From Streptomyces sp. NRRL S-340 (GTDB lineage: Bacteria > Actinomycetota > Actinomycetes > Streptomycetales > Streptomycetaceae): a DNA stretch of 64,000 bases. The first letter of the stretch is position 1. Each line of letters begins with the position of its first letter. Both the position numbers and the translations under genes were made by a program. The notes beneath the pieces were generated by a model. It was given only the letters and a program-made list of their open reading frames with translations. It had not been told where the DNA came from and did no database searches. The stretch lies in contig NZ_JOIY01000008.1 in assembly GCF_000720185.1 (NCBI RefSeq), positions 213,882-277,881 of the forward strand. The letters run 5' to 3'. Positions 36,181 to 44,689 of this stretch are shown here, piece by piece.

Positions 36181-37449
36181 TCAGCGGGGGGCGCGCCAGC
36201 GCCGAGCTGTACGAGGGCGGGCTCTTGAGTGCAGCCCCCGCCTCGTCGGCCCGGCCCGTGTCGGGGGCGTCGAACAGGCCGGCGCCGCCGCACACCCCGG
36301 TTGCTGCGGCCGGTGCCTCGGCTGCGTCACACACCGGGCACAGCACTGTCCGTGGCTGCGTGCTGCGGGGGTGAACTTCTTGCGCCAGGCCAGGGCGACG
36401 TACACGAGTCCGATCAGCACCGGGACTTCGATGAGCGGGCCGACGACGCCGGACAGGGCCTGGCCGGAGGTGGCGATGGCGACCGCGATGGCCAGCTCGA
36501 AGTCGTTGCCCGCCGCCGTGAAGGCGAGGGTCGCGGTGCGGTCGTAGGCCAGGCCCAGGCCCTTGCCGAGGAGGAAGGTGCCGAAGAACATGAGCGCCAA
36601 GTAGACCAGCAGCGGCAGCGCGATCCGGGCGACGTCCAGAGGCTGGGAGGTGAGGGTCTTTCCCTGCAGGGCGAAGAGGATGACGATCGTGAAGAGCAGT
36701 CCGTACAGCGCCCAGGGGCCAATCTTCGGCAGGAGCTTCGCCTCGTAGTCGGCGCGGCCCTTCTTCTGCTCGCCGATGCGGCGGGTGAGGAAGCCGGCGA
36801 GCAGTGGGATGCCGAGGAAGATGATGACGTTCAGCGCGATGTGCCACACGGACACGTCCAAGCCCTGGCCGTCGCCGAGGTTCAGCCAGCGCGGCAGCAG
36901 GTCGAGGTACAACCAGCCCAGCAGGCCGAACGCGACGACCTGGAACACCGAGTTCAGCGCGACGAGGACGGCCGCGGCCTCGCGGTCGCCGCAGGCGAGG
37001 TCGTTCCAGATGATGACCACGGCGATGCAGCGGGCCAGACCGACTATGATCAGACCGGTGCGGTACTCGGGCAGGCCCGGCAGGAAGATCCAGGCCAGCG
37101 CGAACATGACCGCCGGGCCGACGATCCAGTTGATGACCAGCGAGGACGCCATCAGCTTGCGGTCGCCGGTGACGGTGTCGAACTTGTCGTAGCGGACCTT
37201 CGCCAGGACCGGGTACATCATGACCAGCAGGCCGAGCGCGATCGGCAGGGAGACCCCGCCGATCTCGATCTTCGCGAGCGCGTAGTTCATCCCGGGGATG
37301 AGACGCCCCAGGCCCAGACCGAAAGCCATGGCCAGCACAATCCACACCGCTAGGTAGCGGTCGAGGGTGGAGAGCTTCTCTGCGATCGAGTCGTCCCCGC
37401 CCGGGCCGGCGCCATGGGTGGAGGCAGTGGCGGGATCGGTGGAGGTCAC
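36181..37449 (-). CDS. ACR3-family arsenite efflux permease
   Basis: Ten membrane helices with the ACR3 signatures: LARCIAVVIIWNDLACGDRE (essential helix-4 Cys), VALNSVFQVVAFGLL and TAAGNDFELAIAVAIA. It exports As(III) as antiporter. The GTG at 37449 fits the family start (SIAEKLSTLDRYLAVW follows); the frame is open further upstream to 37593. The C-terminal ~65 residues after LAWRKKF are Arg/Pro-rich and not part of the family, suggesting a frameshift that extended the frame. No arsR or arsC gene is recognisable next to it. Confidence 0.88.
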   Translation of the reverse strand: MTSTDPATASTHGAGPGGDDSIAEKLSTLDRYLAVWIVLAMAFGLGLGRLIPGMNYALAKIEIGGVSLPIALGLLVMMYPVLAKVRYDKFDTVTGDRKLMASSLVINWIVGPAVMFALAWIFLPGLPEYRTGLIIVGLARCIAVVIIWNDLACGDREAAAVLVALNSVFQVVAFGLLGWLYLDLLPRWLNLGDGQGLDVSVWHIALNVIIFLGIPLLAGFLTRRIGEQKKGRADYEAKLLPKIGPWALYGLLFTIVILFALQGKTLTSQPLDVARIALPLLVYLALMFFGTFLLGKGLGLAYDRTATLAFTAAGNDFELAIAVAIATSGQALSGVVGPLIEVPVLIGLVYVALAWRKKFTPAARSHGQCCARCVTQPRHRPQQPGCAAAPACSTPPTRAGPTRRGLHSRARPRTARRWRAPR

Positions 37450-37719
37450 GGGCAGGCGGCGGACCGCAACGTTCAGCACGCGAGCGCCCCCGTCGTACTG
37501 CACGCTCCACAACAGGGCGAGCGGCAGTGCCGCGGGGTTGGCTGCCTCCAGCGTCGACAACGGCTGAACTCCTCGGGGACGACGGATGCGCACTACGCCG
37601 GGGACGCCGTACGCGCCCGGTGCAGCGCCTCACCGCAAGGTCACAGCCCCTGGACCGACCGGGCCCGGGAGCTGTACCCGGCGCCCGGGCCGCCCCCGTG
37701 CCGGGCATGCCGAGTGCCG

Positions 37720-38795
37720 TCAGATGCCCGCCGCGGACCGGGCCGCCAAGTCCAGCGCCACGTCGGTGATCATGTCCTCCTGACCGCCGACCATGCCGCG
37801 CCTGCCGACCTCCACCAGGATGGTGCGGGTGTCCAGGCCGTGGAGGGCGGCGGTCTCCGCGTGGCGCAGAAGCTGGAGTAGACATCCGCGTAGCCGAGGC
37901 TGAGGGTTTCCCGGGCGACGCGGACCTCGCGGTCCGGGAGGGGACGCACCAGGTCGTCGGCGGCGTCCATGAGCGGGAACAGGTCGCAGCCGTGCCGCCA
38001 GGGCACGCCAGGGCAGGAGGTCGGCGACCGCCACGAACGCCTCCAGCGGGCAGTTTCCGGCCCCCGCGCCCTGGCCAGCGAGTGAGGCGTCGACCCGGGT
38101 GACGCCGTTCTCCACGGCGACGACCGAGTTGGCCACACCGAGGGTGAGGTTGTGGTGGGCGTGTATGCCGAGCGCGGTGCCGGCGCCGAGGACCTCGCGG
38201 TAGGCGCGCAGGCGGTCGCGTACCCCGTCCATCGTCAGCCGGCCGCTGGAGTCGGTGACGTACAGGCAGTGGGCGCCGTAGGACTCCATCAGCCTGGCCT
38301 GACGCGCCAGTTCGGCCGGTTCTGCCATGTGCGACATCATCAGGAACCCGGCGACGTCCATGCCCATCTCGCGGGCGGCCGCGATGTGCTGGGCGGAGAT
38401 GTCGGCCTCCGTGCAGTGCGTGGTCACCCGTACCGAGCGGATGCCGAGGGCGTGGGCCTGCTTCAGGTCGCGCAGCGTGCCGATGCCCGGGAGCAGCAGC
38501 GTGGTGGGCACGGCCCGGCGGGCGGCGTCCACGACCGCTTCGATTTCCACTCCCAGTCGGTGTGGGCGCCGATGCCGTAGTTGATGCTGGAGCCGGCCAG
38601 GCCGTCGCCGTGTGCGATCTCGATGGCGGCGACGCCTGCGGCGTCCAGCGCGGTGGCGATGGCCCGGGCCTGCTCGACGGGGTAGCGGTGCCGCACGGCG
38701 TGCATGCCGTCGCGCAGGGTGACGTCCTGGATGTACAGGTCGGGCGGCGCCGTCCGGTCGGCGGGGGCGGCCCCGGTGGTGTGGTCGGTGCTCAT
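37720..38795 (-). pseudogene. 4-hydroxy-2-oxovalerate aldolase, multiply frameshifted
   Basis: The ATG at 38795 begins [26 protein letters not shown] is the catalytic start of HOA aldolases. The frame breaks near 38550 (after [14 protein letters not shown]), resumes with [20 protein letters not shown] and the metal-binding [20 protein letters not shown], then breaks near 38010 and again near 37880 before ending [20 protein letters not shown]. At least three frameshifts inactivate it. The enzyme splits 4-hydroxy-2-oxo acids to pyruvate and an aldehyde in meta-cleavage and steroid-ring catabolism. It overlaps the partner dehydrogenase remnant (ATGA). Confidence 0.8.
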
Positions 38796-39060
38796 CGTGC
38801 GGTCCTCCCGGTGGCGCGGTGTGCGGCCATGCGCTCGGCGGTGCGCAGGGCGGCCGAGGTCATGATGTCGAGGTTTCCGGCGCACGCGGGCAGGTAGTGC
38901 GCGGCGCCCTCGACCTCCAGGAAGACGGAGACGCGCAGGGCGTCCTGCACGTCACCCGCGGGCAGCAGCCCGCGCAGCGGATCGTCCGCGTGCACCTGGG
39001 CGCGGCGTGCGGCGGTGGCCAGAAAGCTGAGGGTGCCCGGACGCGGGCCGTCCGCATGGC
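38792..39060 (-). pseudogene. Acylating acetaldehyde dehydrogenase, C-terminal remnant
   Basis: The frame ends with [20 protein letters not shown] and [14 protein letters not shown], the conserved end of the MhpF/HsaG dehydrogenase that normally forms a channelled complex with the aldolase downstream. The NAD-binding and catalytic Cys domains are missing beyond 39060. Confidence 0.7.
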
Positions 39061-39325
39061 ACGGCTCAGCGGGCTGCTGAACACGGCGACCAGACGGCGA
39101 CTTTCAGCCTCGGTGCCATAGCCCGTTCCAGCCTGTGTCACCGCTGCCCGCCCCGCATGTCTCCGGCTACCGAATCACCGAACGAGACGGGCTCTCAGCC
39201 GCCACAGGGCCAACGCGGAGACGGCGAGGACCCCCGGTGAGAGGAAGGGCTCCAAGGCCTCTCCGGAACACACCGGGGGTTCTCTTTCGCAGGCGGTCGT
39301 GCCAGGCGCAGGTCAGTCCGGCCCG

Positions 39326-40063
39326 TCAAGTCAGCATGCGTGCCCGCTTCTTGCCGGCCCGGTGGATGCCCAGACCGGTGAAGCCGACCCAGACGAGAGT
39401 GATCAGACCGACGAGGGCATCCGCACCCCACCCGTTGACGGCGTAGAAGTGGGTGGCGTCCATGCCGAAGTAGAGCGACGGGATGGCCAGCAGGTTGATG
39501 ACTCCGACGACGATGGAACCGCGCACGGTCCACCGTGGCACCACCGACGACGCGGCTGCCGTGAACCGCTGCGCGGCACGGGCGAACCCGAGGAAGAACA
39601 TCGCGATCCACAGGTGTGCGATCGGACCATGAGCCAGTGCCATGGCGGCCGCCAGAGGGCCGTCGGTGGTCGGGTCCATCCCCCGATCCGGGAAGGCCAG
39701 GGGAGTACCGGCCTCCAGCGAGGTGGCGAAGAGGATCACCGCGACGTAGGTGAGCAGCGACACGATGGTGAGCTGACCGACGATGGCGCGCCGGCCCGTG
39801 CCGTCCCTGGGGAGCAGACGCGCCAGAGCGACTCCGAACGCTGTCAGCACAGCCATGATCACCAGCGTCAGCAGGCTACGCGTCAGGACGTTCCACTCCG
39901 GAGGTGGTCCCGAGTAGACGAAGTACAAGGCCACCATCGGCACCGAGAGGGCACCCACTGCCATCCCCGCCCGGCCGGCGAAGGTGGTGGTGGACAGGTC
40001 CGATGCGTCGGCTGCGTGACGAGACGAGGCAGAGGGGTTCTGCGTAGACGATGGCGTGGTCAC
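39326..40063 (-). CDS. Hypothetical membrane protein
   Basis: The GTG at 40063 follows GGGAG and overlaps the upstream stop (GTGA); product 245 aa. Six hydrophobic segments are visible, for example VGALSVPMVALYFVY and IVGQLTIVSLLTYVAVILFA. A family is not recognised. It forms a two-gene unit with the 2TM protein, divergent from a two-component system that could regulate it. Confidence 0.65.
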   Translation of the reverse strand: MTTPSSTQNPSASSRHAADASDLSTTTFAGRAGMAVGALSVPMVALYFVYSGPPPEWNVLTRSLLTLVIMAVLTAFGVALARLLPRDGTGRRAIVGQLTIVSLLTYVAVILFATSLEAGTPLAFPDRGMDPTTDGPLAAAMALAHGPIAHLWIAMFFLGFARAAQRFTAAASSVVPRWTVRGSIVVGVINLLAIPSLYFGMDATHFYAVNGWGADALVGLITLVWVGFTGLGIHRAGKKRARMLT

Positions 40064-40389
40064 AGTGACTCCCGGGTGACGTCGTCGGTACGGAGGTGTC
40101 CGGTCTGGAGGCGGTGCGATGAACCGGTGCGTAGCCACTGGTCGCGGACGTGGTCCACGGACAGCAGTGCAGCGTTGATGAGAAGGGCGCTGCCGGGCGT
40201 CCACAGCCACCACGGACCGTCGAGGTCAGTGCGGAAGATGCCCATCAGCAACCAAACGATGATCTGGACGGCGGTCGCGAAGGCGGCCACCGTGGTGACG
40301 GCGAAGCGGATCCGGGTCGTGGAGCGCTGATCGGTCGGGTCGAGCCCGAGCAGCGTCATCAGGTGTCGGCGAGGACGTGTGGTGTTCAT
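40060..40389 (-). CDS. Small two-helix (2TM-domain-like) membrane protein
   Basis: From ATG at 40389 the 109-residue product has two helices, FAVTTVAAFATAVQIIVWLL and PWWLWTPGSALLINAALL, resembling 2TM-domain proteins often found beside histidine kinases. Role unknown. The histidine kinase gene is divergent 130 bp away. Confidence 0.6.
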   Translation of the reverse strand: MNTTRPRRHLMTLLGLDPTDQRSTTRIRFAVTTVAAFATAVQIIVWLLMGIFRTDLDGPWWLWTPGSALLINAALLSVDHVRDQWLRTGSSHRLQTGHLRTDDVTRESL

Positions 40390-40519
40390 GCCCTCAACCA
40401 TGTCGGCCGGCCGATGTGCCGGACGTCTGCCGATCGGACCGGCCCCGTCCACGAACGGCCGACAGTTTCTACGACTTTCGTTGACTGCCTCGTCGAGGCC
40501 GCCGGTCTAGGGTGGTTCG

Positions 40520-41728
40520 GTGATGTCTCCTCCCCTCGCCGTCGTCGGCGGTCGCAACGACGAGATACCGGTGCGTCGAGGGCCGTGGATCGAGCGCGGC
40601 CGGTCGGCGTTGCTTGTTCTCTCCTCGTTCGCCGGTGGACTCGCCATGCTGTTCCTGGTCCTCGAGCAACGTCCGGGAGGCGGGTGGCGCGTCCTCGACA
40701 TCTCCGTGGGCGCCGTCGCGAGTCTCGTCCTGCTGGTCCGTTACCGTGCTCCGGTCGTGGTCGGCCTGGTGCTGGCGGTCGCTGGGGCGTTCTGCGCCAC
40801 CGCCGGCGTGGCCAACTACGTGGCCCTGTTCGCCGTGGCACGCAGCCGGGGCATCGAGCAGGCGTTCGTGGTGGCGTTGGCCGATATCGCCGGCGCCCTG
40901 GTCTTCTGGCTGCTGTATCCGGCCAACTCCGCGCTGAGCCTCACCGTGGTGGTCAACACCGCGATCGCACTCGCCGTCGTGGCCTGGGGCGCACTGCAGC
41001 AGAAGCAGCAGGACCTGGTCGCGGTCTACCGGGACAGAGCGGCCCGTATCGAGCGCGAGCGGGAGCAGCGTGCGGAACAGATCCAGATGGCCGAGCGCGC
41101 CAGAATCGCCCGGGACATGCACGACTCGGTCGCGCACTACATCTCGCTGATCGCGCTGTATGCCGGCGGGCTCGCGGTCGCCGGGGACAACGCCAAGAAT
41201 GTCGGCACGACAGCCGCGACGATTCGCACGACCGCGATCAGTGCGCTCGACGAGTTGCGCACGGTGATCGGGATGCTCCGCGACGGCACCGTCGTGACAC
41301 CGCAAACTGCCGAGCACGAGCACACCGTTGCGGGACTGATCGACGAAGCCAGACAAGCCGGTCAGTTGATCGTCGCGCACCTTGATCCGCCCGACAACAG
41401 CGACAGCACCGGCAGCACAGCCACGCGGCGGGAACTTCCGAGCGCAGAGCACGTGTACCGCGTCGTGCAAGAGGGGCTGACCAACGCGCGCAAGCACGCC
41501 CCCGGCGCACTGGTGACGGTGAATGTCCGCCGCGAGGGCAGCGACGCCCTCGTCACGATCACCAACCCGATCGAAGAAACCGAGTCAGCGTTGCCCGGAA
41601 CCGGCGCCGGCCTGAGCGGTCTCGTCGAACGGATCGCCACCGTGGGAGGCGTAGTCGACCACGAGGTCGTCGACCGCGGTGAGAACACCCACGAGTTCCG
41701 ACTGACTGCGCGAGTGCCCCTGCGATGA
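40520..41728 (+). CDS. Sensor histidine kinase (NarL/DesK-type, HisKA_3)
   Basis: Five or six membrane helices occupy residues ~27-165, a coiled linker follows, then the phospho-acceptor His in RIARDMHDSVAHYISLIALY and an HATPase domain with VVQEGLTNARKHAPGALVTV (N-box) and a GTGAGLSGLVERI G-box. Such kinases phosphorylate LuxR-type regulators. Start GTG at 40520, with ATG at 40523 as an equal choice. The stop overlaps the regulator gene (ATGA). Confidence 0.9.
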   Translation: MMSPPLAVVGGRNDEIPVRRGPWIERGRSALLVLSSFAGGLAMLFLVLEQRPGGGWRVLDISVGAVASLVLLVRYRAPVVVGLVLAVAGAFCATAGVANYVALFAVARSRGIEQAFVVALADIAGALVFWLLYPANSALSLTVVVNTAIALAVVAWGALQQKQQDLVAVYRDRAARIEREREQRAEQIQMAERARIARDMHDSVAHYISLIALYAGGLAVAGDNAKNVGTTAATIRTTAISALDELRTVIGMLRDGTVVTPQTAEHEHTVAGLIDEARQAGQLIVAHLDPPDNSDSTGSTATRRELPSAEHVYRVVQEGLTNARKHAPGALVTVNVRREGSDALVTITNPIEETESALPGTGAGLSGLVERIATVGGVVDHEVVDRGENTHEFRLTARVPLR

Positions 41729-42417
41729 CCAGCTCTCCACGTTCCAGCAGCGCCCCCGGCGCACCCACGTCGGTGCTCATCGTCGACGACGACGCGATGG
41801 TCCGCGCCGGGCTGTCGATGGTCCTGTCGGTGGACCCCACCATCACGATCGTCGCCGAGGCACCCGGCGGAGCCGAGGCCGTCGTCGCGGCCACGCGGCA
41901 CCGCCCCGATGTCGTGCTGATGGACCTGCAGATGCCGGAGATGAACGGCGTCGAGGCCACCCGCCGTGTCCGAGCGGCGGTGCCGTCGGTCGCGGTGCTG
42001 ATGCTGACCACCTTCCACCTGGACACACACGTCCTCGACGCGTTGCAGGCCGGCGCGAGCGGATATCTGCTCAAGGATGTCGCGCCACAAGAGCTCTGCC
42101 ACGCGATTCACCTTGCCGCATCAGGCGAATCCGCGTTCTCGGCAACGATCACCCGCCAACTCGTGGCACGCCACACTCGCACAGCCGAGGACTCCACCAG
42201 CGCCAAAGCTCAGCAGGCACTGCAGGCGCTCACCGATCGGGAGCGCGCCGTCGCCGAGGCTGTCGCTGAAGGCGCTTCCAACGCGACCATCGCGAAGGCA
42301 CTCTTCATGAGCGAAGGCACAGTCAAGACGCACATCTCCCGCGCACTCACCAAGACCGGCTTGGACAACCGCGTCCAGCTGGCACTCATGGTCTTCCGAG
42401 CGCAGCAGAACTCCTGA
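41725..42417 (+). CDS. LuxR/NarL-family response regulator
   Basis: A receiver domain (VLIVDDDAMVRAGL, phosphorylated Asp in VVLMDLQMPEMNGVE, Lys in GYLLKDVAP) is followed by a C-terminal LuxR helix-turn-helix (LTDRERAVAEAVAEGASNAT, SEGTVKTHISRAL); 230 aa. It is coupled to the kinase gene by a 4-bp overlap. The divergent membrane-protein pair is a likely target. Confidence 0.93.
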   Translation: MTSSPRSSSAPGAPTSVLIVDDDAMVRAGLSMVLSVDPTITIVAEAPGGAEAVVAATRHRPDVVLMDLQMPEMNGVEATRRVRAAVPSVAVLMLTTFHLDTHVLDALQAGASGYLLKDVAPQELCHAIHLAASGESAFSATITRQLVARHTRTAEDSTSAKAQQALQALTDRERAVAEAVAEGASNATIAKALFMSEGTVKTHISRALTKTGLDNRVQLALMVFRAQQNS

Positions 42418-42419
42418 GA

Positions 42420-42443
42420 GGGCTTTTTCGCCCGATTTTTTAT
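42420..42443 (+). terminator. Weak intrinsic terminator
   Basis: A 4-bp GGGC/GCCC stem is followed by a GATTTTTTAT tract, directly after the response-regulator stop; it may instead belong to the end of the adjacent IS5 element. Confidence 0.35.
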
Positions 42444-42468
42444 CCCGGAAGCGGCTATTTGGTATGTG

Positions 42469-43308
42469 CTATCGGGTGGCGCCAGAGATGGTGCTCTCGC
42501 CGGTGAGCCGGCGAGCCATGAGGTCGGTCATGGCGAGGTGGATCATGGCTTCGGACCGGGTGGGCAGGATTTCGTAGTCGCGGGCGAGGCGGCGGTGGAG
42601 CATGAGCCAGCCGTGGGTCCGTTTGACCGCCCAGCGCTTCGGGATGGGAGTGAAACCTCTGGTCCCGGGCTTGCGAGCGGTGATTTCCATGTCGATGCCG
42701 AGAACGGCGGCATGTTCGACGAGGTGCCGGCGGTAGCCACCGTCGACCCACACCTTGCGGATGCCGGGATGGTCGGCGGCGGCCTGGTCAAGGAGCCGGG
42801 CTCCGGCGGCGGAGTCCTGCACGCTTGCCGCGGTGACCGGCACGGCAAGCAAAAGTCCGAGGGTGTCGGTGCCGATGTTCCGCTTCCTGCCCGCGATTTT
42901 CTTCCCGGCGTCGATGCCCTGGCCGGCGGCGTGGACGCTGGTGGAGGTCTTGACGCTCTGCGCGTCGATCACACAGGCCGACGGCTCGGCGTCCCGTCCT
43001 TCCTTCTCCCGTAGCAGCTGCCGGAGCAGGCCGTTGAGCTGGGCGAACACACCCTCGTCCGCCCACTTGGCGAGGTAGCCATAGACGGTGTTCCAATGCG
43101 GGAAGTCGTGCGGAAGGTAGCGCCACTGGACCCCGGTGCGGTCCACATACAAGATCGCGTCCATGATGTCGCGCAGGTCGTGTTCCGGCGGCCGGCCGAA
43201 GTCCAGGGCCCTGCCGCGGCGCTCGAGCCGCCAGGCAGAGAGCACTGGCTCGATCAACTCCCAGCGGGCATCGGACAGATCACTCGGATACGGACGTCGC
43301 GTCGGCAT
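42469..43308 (-). mobile_element. IS5-family insertion sequence transposase, intact
   Basis: From the ATG at 43308 (MPTRRPYPSDLSDARWELIE) the 279-residue transposase is complete: DRTGVQWRYLPHDFPHWNTV, first catalytic Asp in ACVIDAQSVKTS, second Asp in VWVDGGYRRHLVEHA and Glu within KRWAVKRTHGWL-like YREK-region. It ends STISGATR. An upstream in-frame extension to 43410 is probably not translated. Terminal repeats could not be fixed by eye. It is inserted next to a truncated LysR-like gene on its right. Confidence 0.88.
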
Positions 43309-43535
43309 GCTTCCGGCGTACCGCTCCGGACCGAGTGCGCCCAGGCGCACAGCGACACCAACAGAAGCACGCTTCCGCGAATGCCGGGCGTCCTGGGATG
43401 AGACAGGCACAAGTCACTTCCTGCCTCACCTGTCACCCCACCCGACCAGCAAAAATCAATCCGCATCTACAGCAGCACGAGCACCACAACCCGACAGCCT
43501 GAAAATCGCCTAATACACGGATAGTCCAGATGAAA

Positions 43536-43731
43536 ACGACCTCTCAGCGCGGCGGCAGCAGCCCTCGGCCTCAACACCTTCACTCTCGTCGCACAGATCA
43601 ACCGGATCGAACGAGAACTCGGTGGACCGCTCCTGGTCCGCGCGGAACGCGGCAGGCCCATGACACTCACTCCCCTGGGGAAGAAGGTGCTCAAGGCCAT
43701 TCGAAAGTTGCAGGACAACACGATGCCCTGA
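43536..43731 (+). pseudogene. LysR-like regulator fragment truncated by IS5
   Basis: The frame contains ALGLNTFTLVAQINRIEREL-GGPLLVRAERGRPM and TPLGKKVLKAIRKL, a LysR-type winged helix including the recognition helix and wing. The first part of the helix-turn-helix and start codon are lost at the insertion sequence, and no effector domain follows the stop. Confidence 0.5.
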
Positions 43732-43743
43732 AGCACAGCGTGA

Positions 43744-44097
43744 TCACTCCGGGTCGGCAATGCGCCAGCGGCATGCCCCACGAGAAGGTCGCCCGATTTC
43801 GAGAACTGTGTTGTACCGGCCCAGGACGACGGAGTATTCGCTTTCGTTATCCGGGTATCGCTTCGACTCCGGCAGACTGTGGAAGCGGACCCAGACATTC
43901 CTGTAGGGCTCGCGGAGCTTGTAACCGACCGGCGGGCAGCTGGGCCAGCGTTGCTGCCACAGATCCGTCAGAAGCACCCGCACATCTCCAGTCAGTGGAG
44001 CCGCGACTGGCTCCCCAAGCAGGGGGAGGCCGCCGAGTAGGCGGGAGAGAGCGCGGTCAGTGGATTGCTGCTTTTCTACGCTGGTGCCCACGTTCAC
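43744..44097 (-). CDS. Hypothetical protein, 117 aa
   Basis: The GTG at 44097 overlaps the stop of the upstream gene (GTGA), supporting co-translation. The product reads NVGTSVEKQQSTDRALSRLL and later KLREPYRNVWVRFHSLPESK, then SEYSVVLGRYNTVL. It is soluble and of no family I recognise. The coupling to the next gene suggests a protein pair, possibly an antitoxin/immunity-type partner, but that is speculation. Confidence 0.55.
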   Translation of the reverse strand: MNVGTSVEKQQSTDRALSRLLGGLPLLGEPVAAPLTGDVRVLLTDLWQQRWPSCPPVGYKLREPYRNVWVRFHSLPESKRYPDNESEYSVVLGRYNTVLEIGRPSRGACRWRIADPE

Positions 44098-44666
44098 TCG
44101 TTGGGGGACTCCGTTGCCAGCGGGATACCGCACCGCCAGCAGTCGTTCGCGTGGTCGTCCCGGCAGACGTAGCCGATGGCACCATCCACGCACCATTCGG
44201 CGGCCTCCTCGGACAGCAGGTCGGGCCCGGCATGGAGCAGCCGACGAAGTTCCGTGGTGTCCGCAATGTCGGCCGGGCGGTTGGTGAACCAGTCGTCGAA
44301 CCAAGGCTCGTCTCGGTGCATGCGCCAGTGCGCATTCTCCCGGTCGTCGACAGCCGTAAGGAACCGATCGACGATGCGCCCCCAACTCGGTGTTCCGAAC
44401 CAGTCGTTGTCGGACGCGCAGAAGAATTCGATCAGGGTTCGCAGGCCGAACTCCTTCTCGCGAAGGCAGTACGTTCGCCCCCAAGCGATCGCGTCCTGCG
44501 CCATCTCCGCGAGTTCTTCGCGCGGATCAACCTCGTGCGCCGGGTCATCAGGGTTGTGGCAGGCCAGCCCGAGCTCGAGCACGGACTGCCCGGTCGGTAG
44601 AACCCGGGACGGGTTGACGATCGCGAGACCGAGACCGATCCAGTTGACATGGTCGAACGACAGCAT
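44094..44666 (-). CDS. Hypothetical protein, 190 aa
   Basis: The frame is open upstream to 44750, but residues before 44690 belong to the Tn3 transposase remnant (LRSSYSSYYRQMLPPLL), so the ATG at 44666 (MLSFDHVNWIGLG) is preferred. The product is acidic and Trp-rich (PWFDDWFTNRPADIADTTEL). It ends with a likely zinc knuckle, CVDGAIGYVCRDDHANDCWR followed by CG. Its 5' end may have been lost to the transposon junction. Function unknown. Confidence 0.5.
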   Translation of the reverse strand: MLSFDHVNWIGLGLAIVNPSRVLPTGQSVLELGLACHNPDDPAHEVDPREELAEMAQDAIAWGRTYCLREKEFGLRTLIEFFCASDNDWFGTPSWGRIVDRFLTAVDDRENAHWRMHRDEPWFDDWFTNRPADIADTTELRRLLHAGPDLLSEEAAEWCVDGAIGYVCRDDHANDCWRCGIPLATESPNE

Positions 44667-44689
44667 CGAGCGCACGATTCGGTTCAGCA

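Noticed and set aside
36181-36375. Cys-rich tail (ASAGGCCGS) in a second frame after the ACR3 gene, reminiscent of ArsI/CadI C-termini
   Set aside because: Only the last few residues resemble that family and no metal-binding domain precedes them.
42418-43530. Exact terminal inverted repeats of the intact IS5 element
   Set aside because: GATTTTT occurs near both ends in inverted orientation but no convincing repeat or target duplication could be aligned by eye.
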